A stretch of DNA of 64,000 nucleotides. It comes from Dendrolimus kikuchii (lineage: Eukaryota; Arthropoda; Insecta; Lepidoptera; Lasiocampidae). The notes beneath the pieces were generated by a model. The model did no database searches, was not told where the DNA came from, and worked only from the letters and a program-made list of their open reading frames with translations. The stretch spans positions 18,942,338 through 19,006,337 of the forward strand of contig CM034401.1 in the NCBI GenBank assembly GCA_019925095.2, read 5' to 3'. Shown here piece by piece: positions 1 to 12,700 of the stretch (positions are counted from its first letter, which is position 1; every line of letters starts with the position of its first letter). The position numbers and the translations under genes were made by a program.

Positions 1-1485
1 ATCCGCCTACCATGTGTAGCGTCTAATTTGTATGTATGCATGGTTCATAATACACAGCAAATGTTTACAATCAATTATAAGACATACTCCGAACAAAATA
101 AAGCACATTTTCGTTTATACTAAAATAAATTGATAATGATATCCTTTGAGAGTCCCGTTATTATATTTCCGGTGTTTAAACTTAAAAATTAATGGAATAC
201 TGTCTACTCTTAATTAAAATTAAAAATTTTAACTGAACAGTTTAAAGGAGAAAATATTTACTTTTATCAATCGACTTTCGTAACTCAAATACAAGTTGTA
301 AAATAATTGCATAATTTAGTTAAATTTTTTTGTTATTATGATCTAAGGCAAAGCATTCTCCGAGTACTCATTACGAGATTGTCAAATTGTACCAACTTGC
401 CATCCATCTATTTTTGAGCAAATTTCAAGCCACAAAAATTAAATCAATTATTACAATATTACTCATAAAATAAACTTTATTTACAATTAATACCACATAA
501 CTACAGTACATTGGAATAAAATATGAATATTAAATTATCTTGGACTTAAATAATTCATGAAATAGTGCCCAATAATATTAAAGCATTATGTAAACAAACT
601 ATATGTTTGTAGGTATATAAAAATTTTGCAATAATAAGAATGCATAGAGACATAAAATATATCTTAATTTAATATTTCTAAAATTATATGTGAAATGCTT
701 TTGCATTTCATAATTCATAGTCAAAATAGACTCGTGCCCTCCAAAACTTCTAAAGTTTATTCACTGGAACACTGTCCATTTACACCTGAGCTCTCAGTAC
801 ATTATGTAATATGGCTGAATAATTCTGATCATTAACTTTGCCCAAATTGGCAATCTTTAACAACTGTCAAAATTGATAACCATGAAGTCTATGATCAACC
901 ATTCTAGGACAACTGATAGTAGACTTGGAGCCTAGTGTCTCAAAAAGATGGTCCTTAAATAGGTTGTCACTAAACCTAAAATAATGATAAAAAGCAATTT
1001 CTTCTTAAAACATACTAAGATGAATCATAAAGTTTGGTAATAATTTGAGAAAATTATTTATAAATGACATATTTTATTGATTGTTAGCAACAGAAAAATT
1101 ATGATATTTTAAAAGTCCCATTGGAATCATGACAAGTCTGAAAATATTAATTTCAAAATATAGTTGTCTGTAGTGCCTTAGTGATACTATTTGTATACTG
1201 GGTATTTGTTCAACTAATAAAATGGAAAATACATTTTCCTGCAAGGTTTTGATGCAAAATAAGGATGTAAATTTTACAAAATGCATGGCATAATGAAGAG
1301 ATAAGTTTGACTTGAAGTCACATAATTGAATTCACTTATACATACTGATAAATTTCCTGAGAATTTATTCTTCTGACAGTGGTTATATTTTTTCATCTTT
1401 TAAATAATCTGCCTGCATCTGTCCATGTCAACTATATTTAGTATATATATACTATACTTGAATATTACAAAAGCAAAAATAATGA
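1..1485. other. AT-rich flank downstream of the ELMO gene
   Basis: No coding region is recognisable. The stretch is AT-rich and lies directly 3' of the minus-strand ELMO stop codon, so its right part probably includes that gene's 3' UTR. No transposon similarity was recognised. Confidence 0.5.
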
Positions 1486-3714
1486 CTAATTATTTTCATA
1501 ATAGAAATCATAATCCTCAGGTTCATCTGGTATTTGTGGTGGATCCTGGGGTATATCTATACCTTCAGCATCAAGCAATCTTACTTTAATATCCATAGAC
1601 AACAAAGTTTGAAGATCTGTCTCGAAATGTTTACTTGTCATTTTCTCTTTGAGTAATGCATTAATACCATCTGTCCAGTAATCAAATATCTGTTCATCTG
1701 GTGCCACAAAATCTAAAGATGGAACCTCAGCTGATTTTGGAATGAGAGAAAACGCTAGATGTGGTGTAATTTTTCTACCCCTCAAATCTTTCATATGAGG
1801 ACAATCTTTTCCAGTTATAATACACTTTATATCAGCAACAGCTAATTTATACCCAAGTTCCTCTAAACTTGGAGTACTCTTCTCATCACAGTCACCATAG
1901 TGCAGAACTTTATGATTAGGTGAAAGTCGTACAAACCAAAACTTATCTTTTACTCTTTGACCTCTAGATGAGTACTTTTTGAATCTTGTACCTCCAACCA
2001 GTACACCTAACCTTTGCTGCTGGATCAAATCAATGATTTCTGGAGTTATTTTCTCTTTCAATTCAACAATTGGTCTAGCATGTGATTCCCAAACCTCCCT
2101 ATTATTACGCTCCTGTTGCCATATTTGTGTTATTTCTGCATATGTTAACTGGTTGACCTTCTGCCTGAATTTATCAAATGCTTTTGGTGAATCTGACAAT
2201 GCTCTGTTTATCTGTTCTCTAACAACACTGGATACTTTTATGAAATCTTCTGTAGTAGCTCTCATTTCTTTCCAAGTTTTGTTGAGTAATACAATACAAA
2301 TGCAAAACAGTTCTTCAAAGGGGTGATCATGTGTGAAGAAAAGGGGATGATAAGTCTGTCCTTGTTCACTAGGAGGGTCACCAATGTGTAGTATATCACA
2401 TAACTGCTTAACCAACTCAACACTAGTCTTACCAAATGGACATTCATGTTCATCAGCTCTGCAGCTATTTTCTAAAACAATCTTTGTATAATCTTCCAAA
2501 TAATTCCTTGCAAAATATAACATACAATCTAATGCCAGTACTCCAGGTGGTACCTCATTAAAATCCTTTATAGGATCAATCTCACATTTAAAACCAAGTT
2601 TTTTAAACTCTTTAGAGTAAGAACCAGTAGGCCGTCTCATAGTTACATCAATGTTAGGATTAGTCTCATTATCAAAAGCAATTTTTCTTAGTTCTTTAAT
2701 TTTGTCTTGTGACTCTTGCTCTTGTGCATCTGCTCTCATTCTCATCTTAGGTTCCAGTAATCCAAGCAACAATGTTTGTAAAACGTAAAGTTGATGCGCT
2801 AACTCTGTACCCAAAGCTTCCTTTGAAGTATTTTTAGAAAATTCACTTACACCAATTAAATTCTCATAAATAACATTACGTACTTGCTTTGAAGATAGTT
2901 TTTCAGCAATTGTTTTTCGCTTAGCCATATCAGTTTTACTAAAGATTGCATTTATCAATGCAAGGGTGTTTTGTTGAATATTACTGTCTTGATTTGAATT
3001 CTGTAAATGTGCTACTAAGTCTGGTATAGTTACTTCTTTCTCGACCTGAGAATTCTTAGAGCTATTTACAACAATATTTTCAAGGATTGATAAACAACAC
3101 TGTAACACCTTGGGGTCTTGAGGAATATTCAGGTTACTTACAAAACTAGCAATTTTCTTTATAAAATCATTCTCGAGAATGTCCCAGAATATAATTCCAT
3201 GGTCCATTAACTCTACAAATGTCATTAATGCATATTTCAAACTCTTTCCTTTAAACTTTCCGTTTTCGATATTAGTAATGATAAGAAACAAACCTTTTTT
3301 GTTGATGAATTCTTGTGCAAATGTCAAGTCACTGCTAAGTACAGATAATTTCATTAATGCATTGATTTGTTCGTTTTCTGAACCAGTATTTATCTTAGCA
3401 AGGATATCGTGAACTGTTTTCATGGGGGATAATTCAAAACATAAAACTGAACCGTTTTTTATTTCATTTCTATTCTTCTCCGTTATATAGTTCTGATTGT
3501 TGCTTTCAGAGAATTTTAGAGCGTAGTTTTCTGAATCTAAGAGACCCCAGGGTTTACATAGAAGCTGTATAATACTCGACAAAGGTTGGCTCTGATCGAA
3601 TTCAATAAGTTGGGGCACCTTTTCGGAGTCATTTTGCATTTCCACTGCAATCTTAAGAATTGTGGAATCCTTATCCTTAGTTGCCGACGGCATTTTTATT
3701 GGTTTAGTAGACAT
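1486..3714 (-). CDS. Ced-12: ELMO / Ced-12 engulfment and cell motility protein
   Basis: The family partners DOCK/Myoblast city to form a bipartite Rac activator at the membrane, driving actin remodelling in apoptotic-cell engulfment, migration and myoblast fusion. The 742-aa length matches ELMO proteins (about 720-730 aa). Visible in order: an N-terminal ubiquitin-like/RBD region (about 20-95), an armadillo-like helical region (about 105-290), the ELMO domain (about 305-490, with FKKLGF and the PPGVLALDCMLYF stretch), a PH domain (about 560-690, with DKFWFVRLSPNHKVLHYGD) and a C-terminal proline motif (PQDPPQIP near 722) that in ELMO binds the DOCK SH3 domain. The start is the first ATG of the open frame. 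The whole protein lies in one exon without frameshift, unusual for a family normally split by introns. This could be intron loss or a retrocopy. The domain plan is clear; the gene symbol follows the Drosophila ortholog. Confidence 0.93.
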   Translation of the reverse strand: MSTKPIKMPSATKDKDSTILKIAVEMQNDSEKVPQLIEFDQSQPLSSIIQLLCKPWGLLDSENYALKFSESNNQNYITEKNRNEIKNGSVLCFELSPMKTVHDILAKINTGSENEQINALMKLSVLSSDLTFAQEFINKKGLFLIITNIENGKFKGKSLKYALMTFVELMDHGIIFWDILENDFIKKIASFVSNLNIPQDPKVLQCCLSILENIVVNSSKNSQVEKEVTIPDLVAHLQNSNQDSNIQQNTLALINAIFSKTDMAKRKTIAEKLSSKQVRNVIYENLIGVSEFSKNTSKEALGTELAHQLYVLQTLLLGLLEPKMRMRADAQEQESQDKIKELRKIAFDNETNPNIDVTMRRPTGSYSKEFKKLGFKCEIDPIKDFNEVPPGVLALDCMLYFARNYLEDYTKIVLENSCRADEHECPFGKTSVELVKQLCDILHIGDPPSEQGQTYHPLFFTHDHPFEELFCICIVLLNKTWKEMRATTEDFIKVSSVVREQINRALSDSPKAFDKFRQKVNQLTYAEITQIWQQERNNREVWESHARPIVELKEKITPEIIDLIQQQRLGVLVGGTRFKKYSSRGQRVKDKFWFVRLSPNHKVLHYGDCDEKSTPSLEELGYKLAVADIKCIITGKDCPHMKDLRGRKITPHLAFSLIPKSAEVPSLDFVAPDEQIFDYWTDGINALLKEKMTSKHFETDLQTLLSMDIKVRLLDAEGIDIPQDPPQIPDEPEDYDFYYENN

Positions 3715-5609
3715 TTATTCACCATTTGACAAAAATAATACCACAACAACACGCCACACCTCGAACTCGGATTTCGCGAATTTTTATAGTCTTCAACTTC
3801 TACTACGAAAATAAATATGCATGTATGACAAATTGTGGATATGTCAAATGTCAAGTGTTGTCAAGTTGTGTATAGATTAATGAGATACTGTCAAACTGTC
3901 TGACCATGGAGGTGGCGTGGTTAAATTATTCGCTCAAAAGCAAGCAAAGAAACGTAGTTCGTACAGCCTTGTTTAGTGTAATGACTTTAGTAGGTTTCTC
4001 TCAACTACATTAAAAGTCTTTCGGTTCCAACGGATGTAGAAGTAATATTATTTCACAAGAGCAGGCAAAAAACATAATCCATACAACTTCACCTGATTGA
4101 TGTATCAAGTCTTCAGTATAGGTCAGTCATATTATAAATTTTTGACTGACGCCAGTTAACGGAGTTCTTGCGATAACTCGAAAGGCCACATTTCACTATA
4201 TTGCATTTTAAAGTAATATTAAGTAGTAAATCAAAACGGCACAGCACAATAATATATCCTTTAGATCTTGCTAAAAACTCTTGGACATACGAGTTTATTT
4301 CCTAGAGCCAAGAATACGTTCAAGAAACGAACATTCATATTCTTATTGCGTTTTTTTGTTTAATGAATAAATAAATAATATGCATGCAACATCAATTATG
4401 CAATACAATATTAATTACTACAAGTGCCCAATCAATTAAACATATCACAAACATTCGTTTTTAGTTACAAAACAAATGATAAACTTTAGAAGTACCACAT
4501 TCATCTTAATTAATCAATTGTGAGAGGAACATGATCCTGTTGTTATTTCATACTGTAATATACTTTGTGTCCAAGTCCTAGTTTTATAAATGGTTTTATT
4601 TAAGCATAATCCGGTCATAATTCATAGATCTTCACACATCTTGCTAGTAAGTAGACGCTCGACGAATTATTTGCAATCATAATCATGCATGCGTTCATTT
4701 GTTCTTAATAAAAATAATCGTTATAAATTTACTCTTTTAAATTTTAACTATTTTTATTTCAGCGGCTTCGACCGCTTCATGTCTATGCCTATGTATATTT
4801 TACTGGTGTTCTAGTAAGTAGTAGATATCTATTTTCTGGAAGAAAGTTTTATATTCAACTCCTGTTTTCAAAGAATGTGTAATCTAGATTTTCTGAAATT
4901 CGATTATCTTATACCGTCTAAATAAAACAAACAAACGTCCATTTACTTATTATTTTCATATATTTCATTGCGCAAAAAATCCTGCTTTAATAACTAATAG
5001 AACTGTGATAAAGTGGTTATCATGCAAGATTTATATTTTAATGTACATATATTCTGAAAGAATATAATAGAAATGAAATAATATAATAGAAAATGTGTAT
5101 AGATTCTTTCAATCTGCAGGCGCCCGAATCGTCAGTTTAAAATGAAAAATCATATAAAAATCGTGCTTAATGACCGTTGAAAATTAAATAATTAAAGTTA
5201 TACTTTTCACTTGTTTATTCGACGAATATTGTAAAAGAGAGATTTAACTTAAAATTCCAAAATGATATTGAATGAATTACTAAACGTGTTCTTCCCGTCT
5301 TTTATGTAGGTGGACAATTTACGCATGTTTAAATTGTAACTAATTTTGATATCGTCGTTTCGTGGTTTTATTACTCATTGTGAAGCGCCACATAGAAGTG
5401 TAAGTACATCTTCCTATAAAATGCCATCCATATAGTAATAGTAGTAGTTTCTAAAACAAACGCACATGACGAAAACGTGAGGATCCCCATTTTGCTATAA
5501 GATGTCTAAGAAACTTTAAAAAGGCTTGCTTTTTATCAATCAGCCAAATATTTTTAGCCAACGGTTTGATCCTGGTGACATGTAGGTACTACAGGGTTAT
5601 TTATAACCC
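3715..5609. other. Intergenic region upstream of ELMO
   Basis: No gene is recognised. The ELMO promoter should lie at its left end (about 3.72-3.9 kb). Around 4,155-4,290 there is a decayed repeat resembling parts of 8,815-9,015 and 36,210-36,330 (shared phrase GGAGTTCTTG followed by an AACTC-type word). Confidence 0.5.
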
Positions 5610-6178
5610 TTGTTACGAGTGGAAACCCGATTGAGGGTCTTCAGGGAAAATCGCGGTCGGTGTGTGGAATTCGCCAGGTCGGGGTGGCACTAGCACCTTT
5701 AGCCGGAACTAGAGATGCTATTGCCACACCAGTTAGAGATACCAGCTCAAAACCCTCGGTATTCCGTCCCTTGCCCTTAATGGCAGAATCACGGGTATAT
5801 GGCTTAGCCCCTCCTTTAGCCCTGACAGGCGGTGATCCAACGGCCTCATCCACTACCAGGAACATAATTTTGTCCCCCGGCGTCTTCACTCTCATTGCAT
5901 GGGACGGTCTATAATACCCCCCAGGAGTTACTGAGAGAGGTGAGCGCGCGGAATACGTCGCCCCGCCCCCCCCTCCCCCCATCTCGATGGTATAACAGCG
6001 GGTGAGAACTCTTTCCCCACGGACCTACCCGCGCCGCCCGCTCACGGTGGCCGAAAATCCAAGAAGGTCCTACGGCTCTGCCGCGTCCTCTTTTGGCGGG
6101 AGCGGAGTGGAGACGTACGCTCACGCTCCTTCTCCGCCTTCCTGGCTCATAAAAGGAGGAGACGGCGTCCCATCCTGT
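5610..6178 (-). mobile_element. R1-clade non-LTR retrotransposon, 3' fragment
   Basis: GC-rich island in AT-rich DNA. Read on the minus strand it matches the copy at 22.65-23.68 kb: the GGATGGGACGCCGTCTCCTC segment, the C-terminal coding end rich in Arg/Glu, the FGHRER-like segment and the 3' UTR. The coding part carries frameshifts and stops. It is 5'-truncated, as usual for LINE copies. Boundaries are approximate. Confidence 0.7.
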
Positions 6179-6350
6179 TGACTTATTTTAAACCTAATTC
6201 AAGCACCAGTCTCTTACTCAATAGTGTTTAGTTTTAAGTTCCACAGTATATTTACAGAGGAAATGAAGAATTATTATTGTTAAAAGCATTAGCTTTGTCA
6301 TTAAAAGATGAAATACCGCGCATTCATTTACGGTAAATCTATAGATTAAT

Positions 6351-6655
6351 GTGCTCCGGTGGTTCGGGCATGTGGAAAGAATGCATGATGAAAGAATGAC
6401 TAAACAGATATACAATGCAAAAGTGGATGGATGCAGAAGTCGTGGAAGGCCACGATACACCTTCCATGATCAAATTGATCGTGTACTAGCAGAAGGTGAT
6501 GTCAGGAGCCTTAAAAACAGACGAGTGTGCATGACAAGAGTTATGAATGTCAAAGAGGCAAGTGAGGTGTGTAAGAATAAGCCTAAATGGCACTCTGTTG
6601 TTCGTGCCTACCCCGCAAGGGAACTGGCGTGAAGTTATGTATGTATGTATGTATG
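6351..6655 (+). mobile_element. RTE-like LINE, 5'-truncated 3' end, with TSD
   Basis: Encodes the last ~93 aa of a reverse transcriptase-type ORF (RWFGHVERMHDERMTKQIYN, ending PARELA and stop) followed by a (TATG)n tail. It is flanked by the 11-bp duplication TATAGATTAAT (6340-6350 and 6656-6666), which defines both ends. It sits about 80 bp upstream of the first coding exon of spondin-like gene A. Clade assignment is from the C-terminal motif only. Confidence 0.85.
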
Positions 6656-6745
6656 TATAGATTAATATGGAAAGAAAAAGAAAGTTTGGTTCCTTATATA
6701 TAAGGAGAATGACACATTAAATATTTATTTTTCAGGGCATAGAAG

Positions 6746-9700
6746 ATGTACCTTTACTTTTCAAATACTACATTGGTCATTACTCTCTTAACTATAGGGG
6801 GTATATATAGCTTTCGTTGTGATAGAAGACCTTACGGTTCGACTACGCAAGCTTCGCCGTCCGATGGAAGATTTCAATTATCTATATTGGAGAATGAAAA
6901 CAATGCTTATATACCTGAGCAAGTATATACAGGCAAGTCTCCAAATTATACACGGTGTCTAAGAAATTTTATAGCATAGTTTTACACAACTAATAATTCA
7001 AAACAAAAACATAATTAATTGCAAACATATTCAAATATATTAACTCTACAATGATCATATCTAAATTTAATTATAATTTATTATTGATAAAACTACAATA
7101 AATATAAACTACAAACTATCCTATATAAAAACTAAAACTGAATAAAAAAAGGGAAAAATACCTAAACATAAGTTATTGGTCCCAAACCACTGTCACTTAT
7201 CGGGAACGTTCCCAAAAGGCTGGTGACGATGCCACGTTGTATAACAACGCTTAATCTTTGAGCAAAATAGGCGCTAGCCTTCTGCTCGCGTGTGACGTCT
7301 ACTAAACGTTGACTCTACATTATTTTACTGATTTTATATTTTGACGGCCCTGACATGAACGGCATTTCCGTGAACAAAGTTATGCAAGTTTAACAGAAAA
7401 CTAAATCTCTTATTACAGTAATAATAGCTGTAACTGACGATGATTCGAGGTTCACTTCCTTCATGATATCAGCGGAAGGAGACTCAAAGCCAGATCCTCG
7501 TAATCCAAGAAAAACTATCTCGCTTTTTCCTGGAGAATTGAGACCTCATAACTATGCAACTGCGAAATTTAGTGAGAGATGTCTGTACTCTGTTGAACAA
7601 GCTATGAACTCGTATAAGTCTGCTGTCGAGGTAAGTAGTAGGCTAAACCTTACCTTATCTATATTATACAGGCGAATTTTGCAAGTGGGCCAAGGGCCAA
7701 GTCTCAGGGCCTATTTTGACGAAAAGATGAAGACGACGTCGAATGACGCTTGACGTTGTATATCTTGACATTTCTTCATAGAAATTGTTATAAGCAAGAA
7801 GCTTACACACAAGCTTGTGTGTTAGCTTCTTGGTTATAAGCTACATCATAGATAAAACTTGTGAGCTACACCATAGAGCCCATTAATATAATAGGAGATG
7901 CTACACTATGATTTGGTGTTATAATACACGTGTGTTTTGTTTTCAAAATCAGCCGATTTGATTCCTGACAAGCGTAATTTATTTTATTTTGAATGTAATG
8001 ATGACCACTTTTCTTTTCGTCAAAGTCAGCCTCTAGACTCCTTGGAGTGTTTTTCGATATTTCGTATGGTGTCAGATTTGGCCTTGAAGGCCCACTTAAA
8101 CTTTACCTGTAAAGTCACAATTGGTTTTCGGCATATTGGGTCAATTATACCATTATTGGCATCCCACTCAGTCATTGGCACCCTGTCAATTTATAGTTTA
8201 ATTTTTTACGCGGGTAGAGTATAGTTATAGGGCGCATTTATTTCTTACGAACAGATGCGAAGTTTATATCTCAAATAATAAATATATACGCCCTATAATT
8301 ATATCCCACACTAACCCTTTTACGCTGATATTATAGTGGTAGGGGCTAAACTTTTACAGAGTGTCATCAGATTAACGGAAATTAAGTTTAGGGGTATACA
8401 TACGCCTTAGATATAGACACTAGACCTGTTATTTGGGCTAGGAAACAAGTTTTTAGGGTCCACCAACAAGTTTTGAATGAATAATGGGAAAAATAAAAAT
8501 ACGTTTGATAAACAAGGTTATGTCACTTTTGTTGAAAAAAAGGTGTGATTTGTGTTTAGGATTACATTTACACCTGATATATAAACACTAAAACTGTTTT
8601 TTAATTTAGTAAACAAGTTTTTAATTAGTTATTATAATTTTAAAGTTCATAATAATATATCACAGTACTGTCACTTTTTTATTTATTATTTATTTAGGTT
8701 TATGGCTTGGCAGCTAGGCCTTTAAGCCATATCTTAGTTTACAATATAGTTTCTTCATTTTCTTAAGCCTATGTGTAGCACAGCTGAACTGTAGGTAATC
8801 AGCTAGTGCCGTTCATCGGAGTTCTTGTGACAACTCAAAAGGTCAAATTTGACTATACAGTTCATATTTCTCACAAAACACATAATTACTACTCAAAAAC
8901 TGGCAATATCCTACAACTATTGTTCATTTTAGAGTAATTTTACACATTTTTAGAAATTAAAACTGCATAGCACAACATCTCCTTTCAGTTCCCGCCAAAA
9001 ACTCTTCTGTCACTTTTTTTAGTTTAAGACGACAATAGGCATAAGAAAGAAAAAAAAATTTTAACTATTCGATATGTCAATAATATCGATTTTTAAATAT
9101 GAAAATTATTTGATTCGTCAATGAAATCGATTTTTAAATACTAAAATTGTTTTTTTAAATTATATATTGTGAGTTTGAATTAGTAGTATTTTCTAAACAA
9201 TTTATTTTTATTAAAAAAATCGATGTATAATTTGCTATAGTCTATTTGCCGCCTTTTTTATTCCATTTTAGATTTGAGTTAGGGATATCCTTAGTTTTTT
9301 TATAGCCACTAAGGTTGTCATCGAAAGTCGCGACCAGTGACTAGAATGGTGAGTTGGTTAGGTTGGGTTAGTCTTTAGACCAAAGCGCACGAGCCGAGCG
9401 AGCGAAGCGAGCGTGCCGCGGTAGCGGCCGGCGAGTGCCAGAACCGACTGGTCACCATTTATTTATTGATAACTATTTAAATGATGGTTAGAAGTCGGTC
9501 GTGACATTTGCTGACCACTGTCATGCCACACTCGCTTTGCTCGCTCGGCTTGTGGGCTTTAGTCTGCGTTTTTAGACTGTTTTAAATGTTTTTTACATTG
9601 ACCACTACTTTTCTTCTGCATTTCTCGTCTTTAGAAATAAGAAATATCTACACCATTTTGAAAAAAATTAGTCATGTTTACAAAAAAATCATATCTCAAA

Positions 9701-12700
9701 AATTACATGTCTCCTAGACATGGAGCTTGCAGAAGGGAGAAGTACTCCTCCCCTCCTCTCCCATCCGCCCCCCCACTACTTAAAATTCAGTGACCACTAT
9801 TGTAAAGTTTAACCGTGGTAGGTAATCTGTAAGAATAGCGATGTTTGTGATAATAAATAAATTATCTATACTAACATTTGTCATTAAATCAGGTGTACTG
9901 GCAAGCTCCGTCGTCGGGCAGCGGTTGTGTGACGCTTAGAGCCATGGTGGTGGAAAATGATGAATTGTGGTATGAAGACGGGACACCACTTACCAAAAGA
10001 CTCTGCGAAGACTTACGACAGCCCGATGACATTGCACCGCAGATCAATGAGGATTGTCAAATCTGTGACGAGGCCAAATATGAGGTATATTACAACTATG
10101 CATAGATCTCTCAATACATATAGTAAAATTGTAGAGGTTGAATTTCTGTATCATGAAAAAAATGCTAAAAACCGAGTCAGGTGGATGTATTAAGAAGTGA
10201 AATAGAACTAATTTAGATTTTTTTTCAAATTTTTCTTTGTCTGTTTGTACCGGCTAATCTCCGAAACCACTGGACCGATTTTAAATGAAATTTTGTATGG
10301 TGGTAGCTTCTATCCCTGGTCAACATATAGGATACTTTTGATCCCGAAAAAATAAAGAGTTCCCGTGGGATAGTTAAAAAACCGCACCACGCCGACGAAG
10401 TCGCGGGCATCAGCTATTATTATATAATAAATGTATACAACTAGTGATTTCCATACGGCTATGGAATGTAGGACATTCGAAAGCCGTGTGGATGTACTTG
10501 GAAAGTATGACGTCGTGGATTCAGTTTGAGATAAAAAGTATCCTATGTTCATCCCGGATATTATCAGTACGTAGGTACTCTACATACATATGTTACCTAA
10601 ATTCACAATACTCGATATTTAGTACAAAAAGGATAGTAAACGTTATATCATCCACAAGAGGGTAATTCACATTAAAATCAACTGAGATATTTATTCTGTC
10701 GTCTTTATTATTATTTTCGAATATGCTTACATTCATATATATAAAAACATATTCAAACAGAATTCTTACAGGACGTAATAGCCTTTCTATGTTAAAATAT
10801 TTGTTCCTACTTCCGTGTTGGTCATTAGGGGTTTTATTAGTGAATTTTAATAGGGGAATAAGCTGCGATTTCCATTTAAAAATTGATATAATGCGCAAGT
10901 TATTATATTTGTTTATTGGTAAGAATATATTACAGCTTTCGTTCACCGGTATTTGGTCACGGAACACCCATCCCCGTTTGTACCCCGAAAATGACTGGAC
11001 GCCAAGATACAGCGATTTGGTTGGAGCCTCTCACACGATCGACTACATTTTATGGTCTCCTGGTACCGAAGCGTCCGAAGGATTCAGGGAATTGGCTGAA
11101 TATGCAAATTCGAGTTCACTCGAAGCTGAAATAAGAGCCAAGGTAATTATAATTTACGCACTTATTCTTCATAACATACTTAATAACCTATAACCGACTT
11201 CAGCTTGCCTAATTTTCTCCTGAAGTTTATGGGTGTTAAATAATGTTCCTAAAGGTTGTTGTTAATCCATAAAACGCATTGATGTAACAATAATATAATA
11301 CGTACGGTTATATAGACGGTTCAGTGTGCGGCTGGTACACATCCGCGTGTTGCTGTTGCGATTCCGACTGCCGGATTCAAATTACCAGCATATTCAACCG
11401 CATGCTGCGGCTAACTGGACGGATTTTTTTTTTTAAGGCGGGGGAAATGCTTTTTACGCACAATACTGTGTCCTTTGCAAGGGATTAGACCATAGTTGAT
11501 CATGAAGGCTTTTCCCTTTGATAAGGGGCAATCCGAACAATAATCAAGCCAGCTTGTGTGGAGACTCAGAGAAGTTGCACGGGCAACAACCACTACCCAC
11601 TAAAACCACCCTCCTCCCATGTGCCCCGCGCTTTTTATGTAGGAAAGGCTGAGATAAGTCTCAGCCTTTCCTACAAAAAAAAGCGTAACTACGTTCCAAG
11701 GAACGTAGTTACGCCCAGTCCGATCCAGCGCAAAAAGTGCCTGAATGTGCCCCGGGAATCAGAACACATTCACTTCGTCAGCGGGGGGATGAATCCTTTG
11801 CTCTCTTGATAACTAAAGGCCCCCCGAAGCGGTATTATTCAGGATGGGAAGTCATGCGCGTACCTGCGTCTCTGGATGCCAGCCAACCGCCGGCTTCCGC
11901 GTGGAGGGCTAACTGGACGGATGATCGGACTGCGGCTAACCCCATAGTGCCTAACAGATTACGCTGGGGTATTATGACCGTTCAACTATCAAAGACCAAA
12001 GTTTTTATTGATATTACTGATTTAGCATTATCAGTAAAAAATCACATTAACCGGTACTGGGAGATGATTGAAGACTTCTTTCAGATTGGAGACGGGGTTC
12101 GAACAATAATAAAGGGGAAAGGACACGGTTATCGTAAGATGAACAATCCGTCTTCCGCTTTTTTCCGCACCGATAAGGACCATCACTTGGTCTCAGCTGC
12201 GATCGGCATTCATCCCTCTCCTGACTGGTTCCTTGGAGTTAGCAGGTTATAACTGTCGTTACTACGCATGCACACCGACACCGGACCGTAATTAAGATCT
12301 CCAAACTGGATATTTCACCCTCAACATTTTTGAAGTGAAGCTTCTATATAGACGGGGGTATTAGGAGTTTTTCTGTCACGAAAAAGCGTTACGGCCGCGT
12401 GGAGGGGCGGAATAATTTCAGAGTGGACGTGCTGAGAGGCAGCATAGTTTTAGAGTTGACTATGCATGTTTTCATTGGTTCGGGATCGAATTCAGTTTTT
12501 TTGTTTGATAAAATAAAATATGTTCAAATAAAAAATGCATTCATTAAAATGTACCTAACCTAACCAAATCATAATTTGCAGTAAACCTGAGAAAATGGTT
12601 TTCAAATTGGACAAGTACATTAACAATCTGCCCGTAAAACTTCAAGTTAAAACGTTTTTCCACTTGTGCGTTGAAGTTTCACTTCTACTATGTGTCTCAG

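Noticed and set aside
5641..6124. Overlapping GC-rich open frames on both strands, possible rRNA or a real gene
   Set aside because: The sequence matches, on the minus strand, the 3' end of the R1-clade LINE at 22.65-23.68 kb; it is not rRNA.
11737..12252. 171-codon open frame as one exon of spondin A
   Set aside because: Only the part from 12085, after TTCTTTCAG, aligns with copy B. The upstream part is R1-like insertion and intron sequence.
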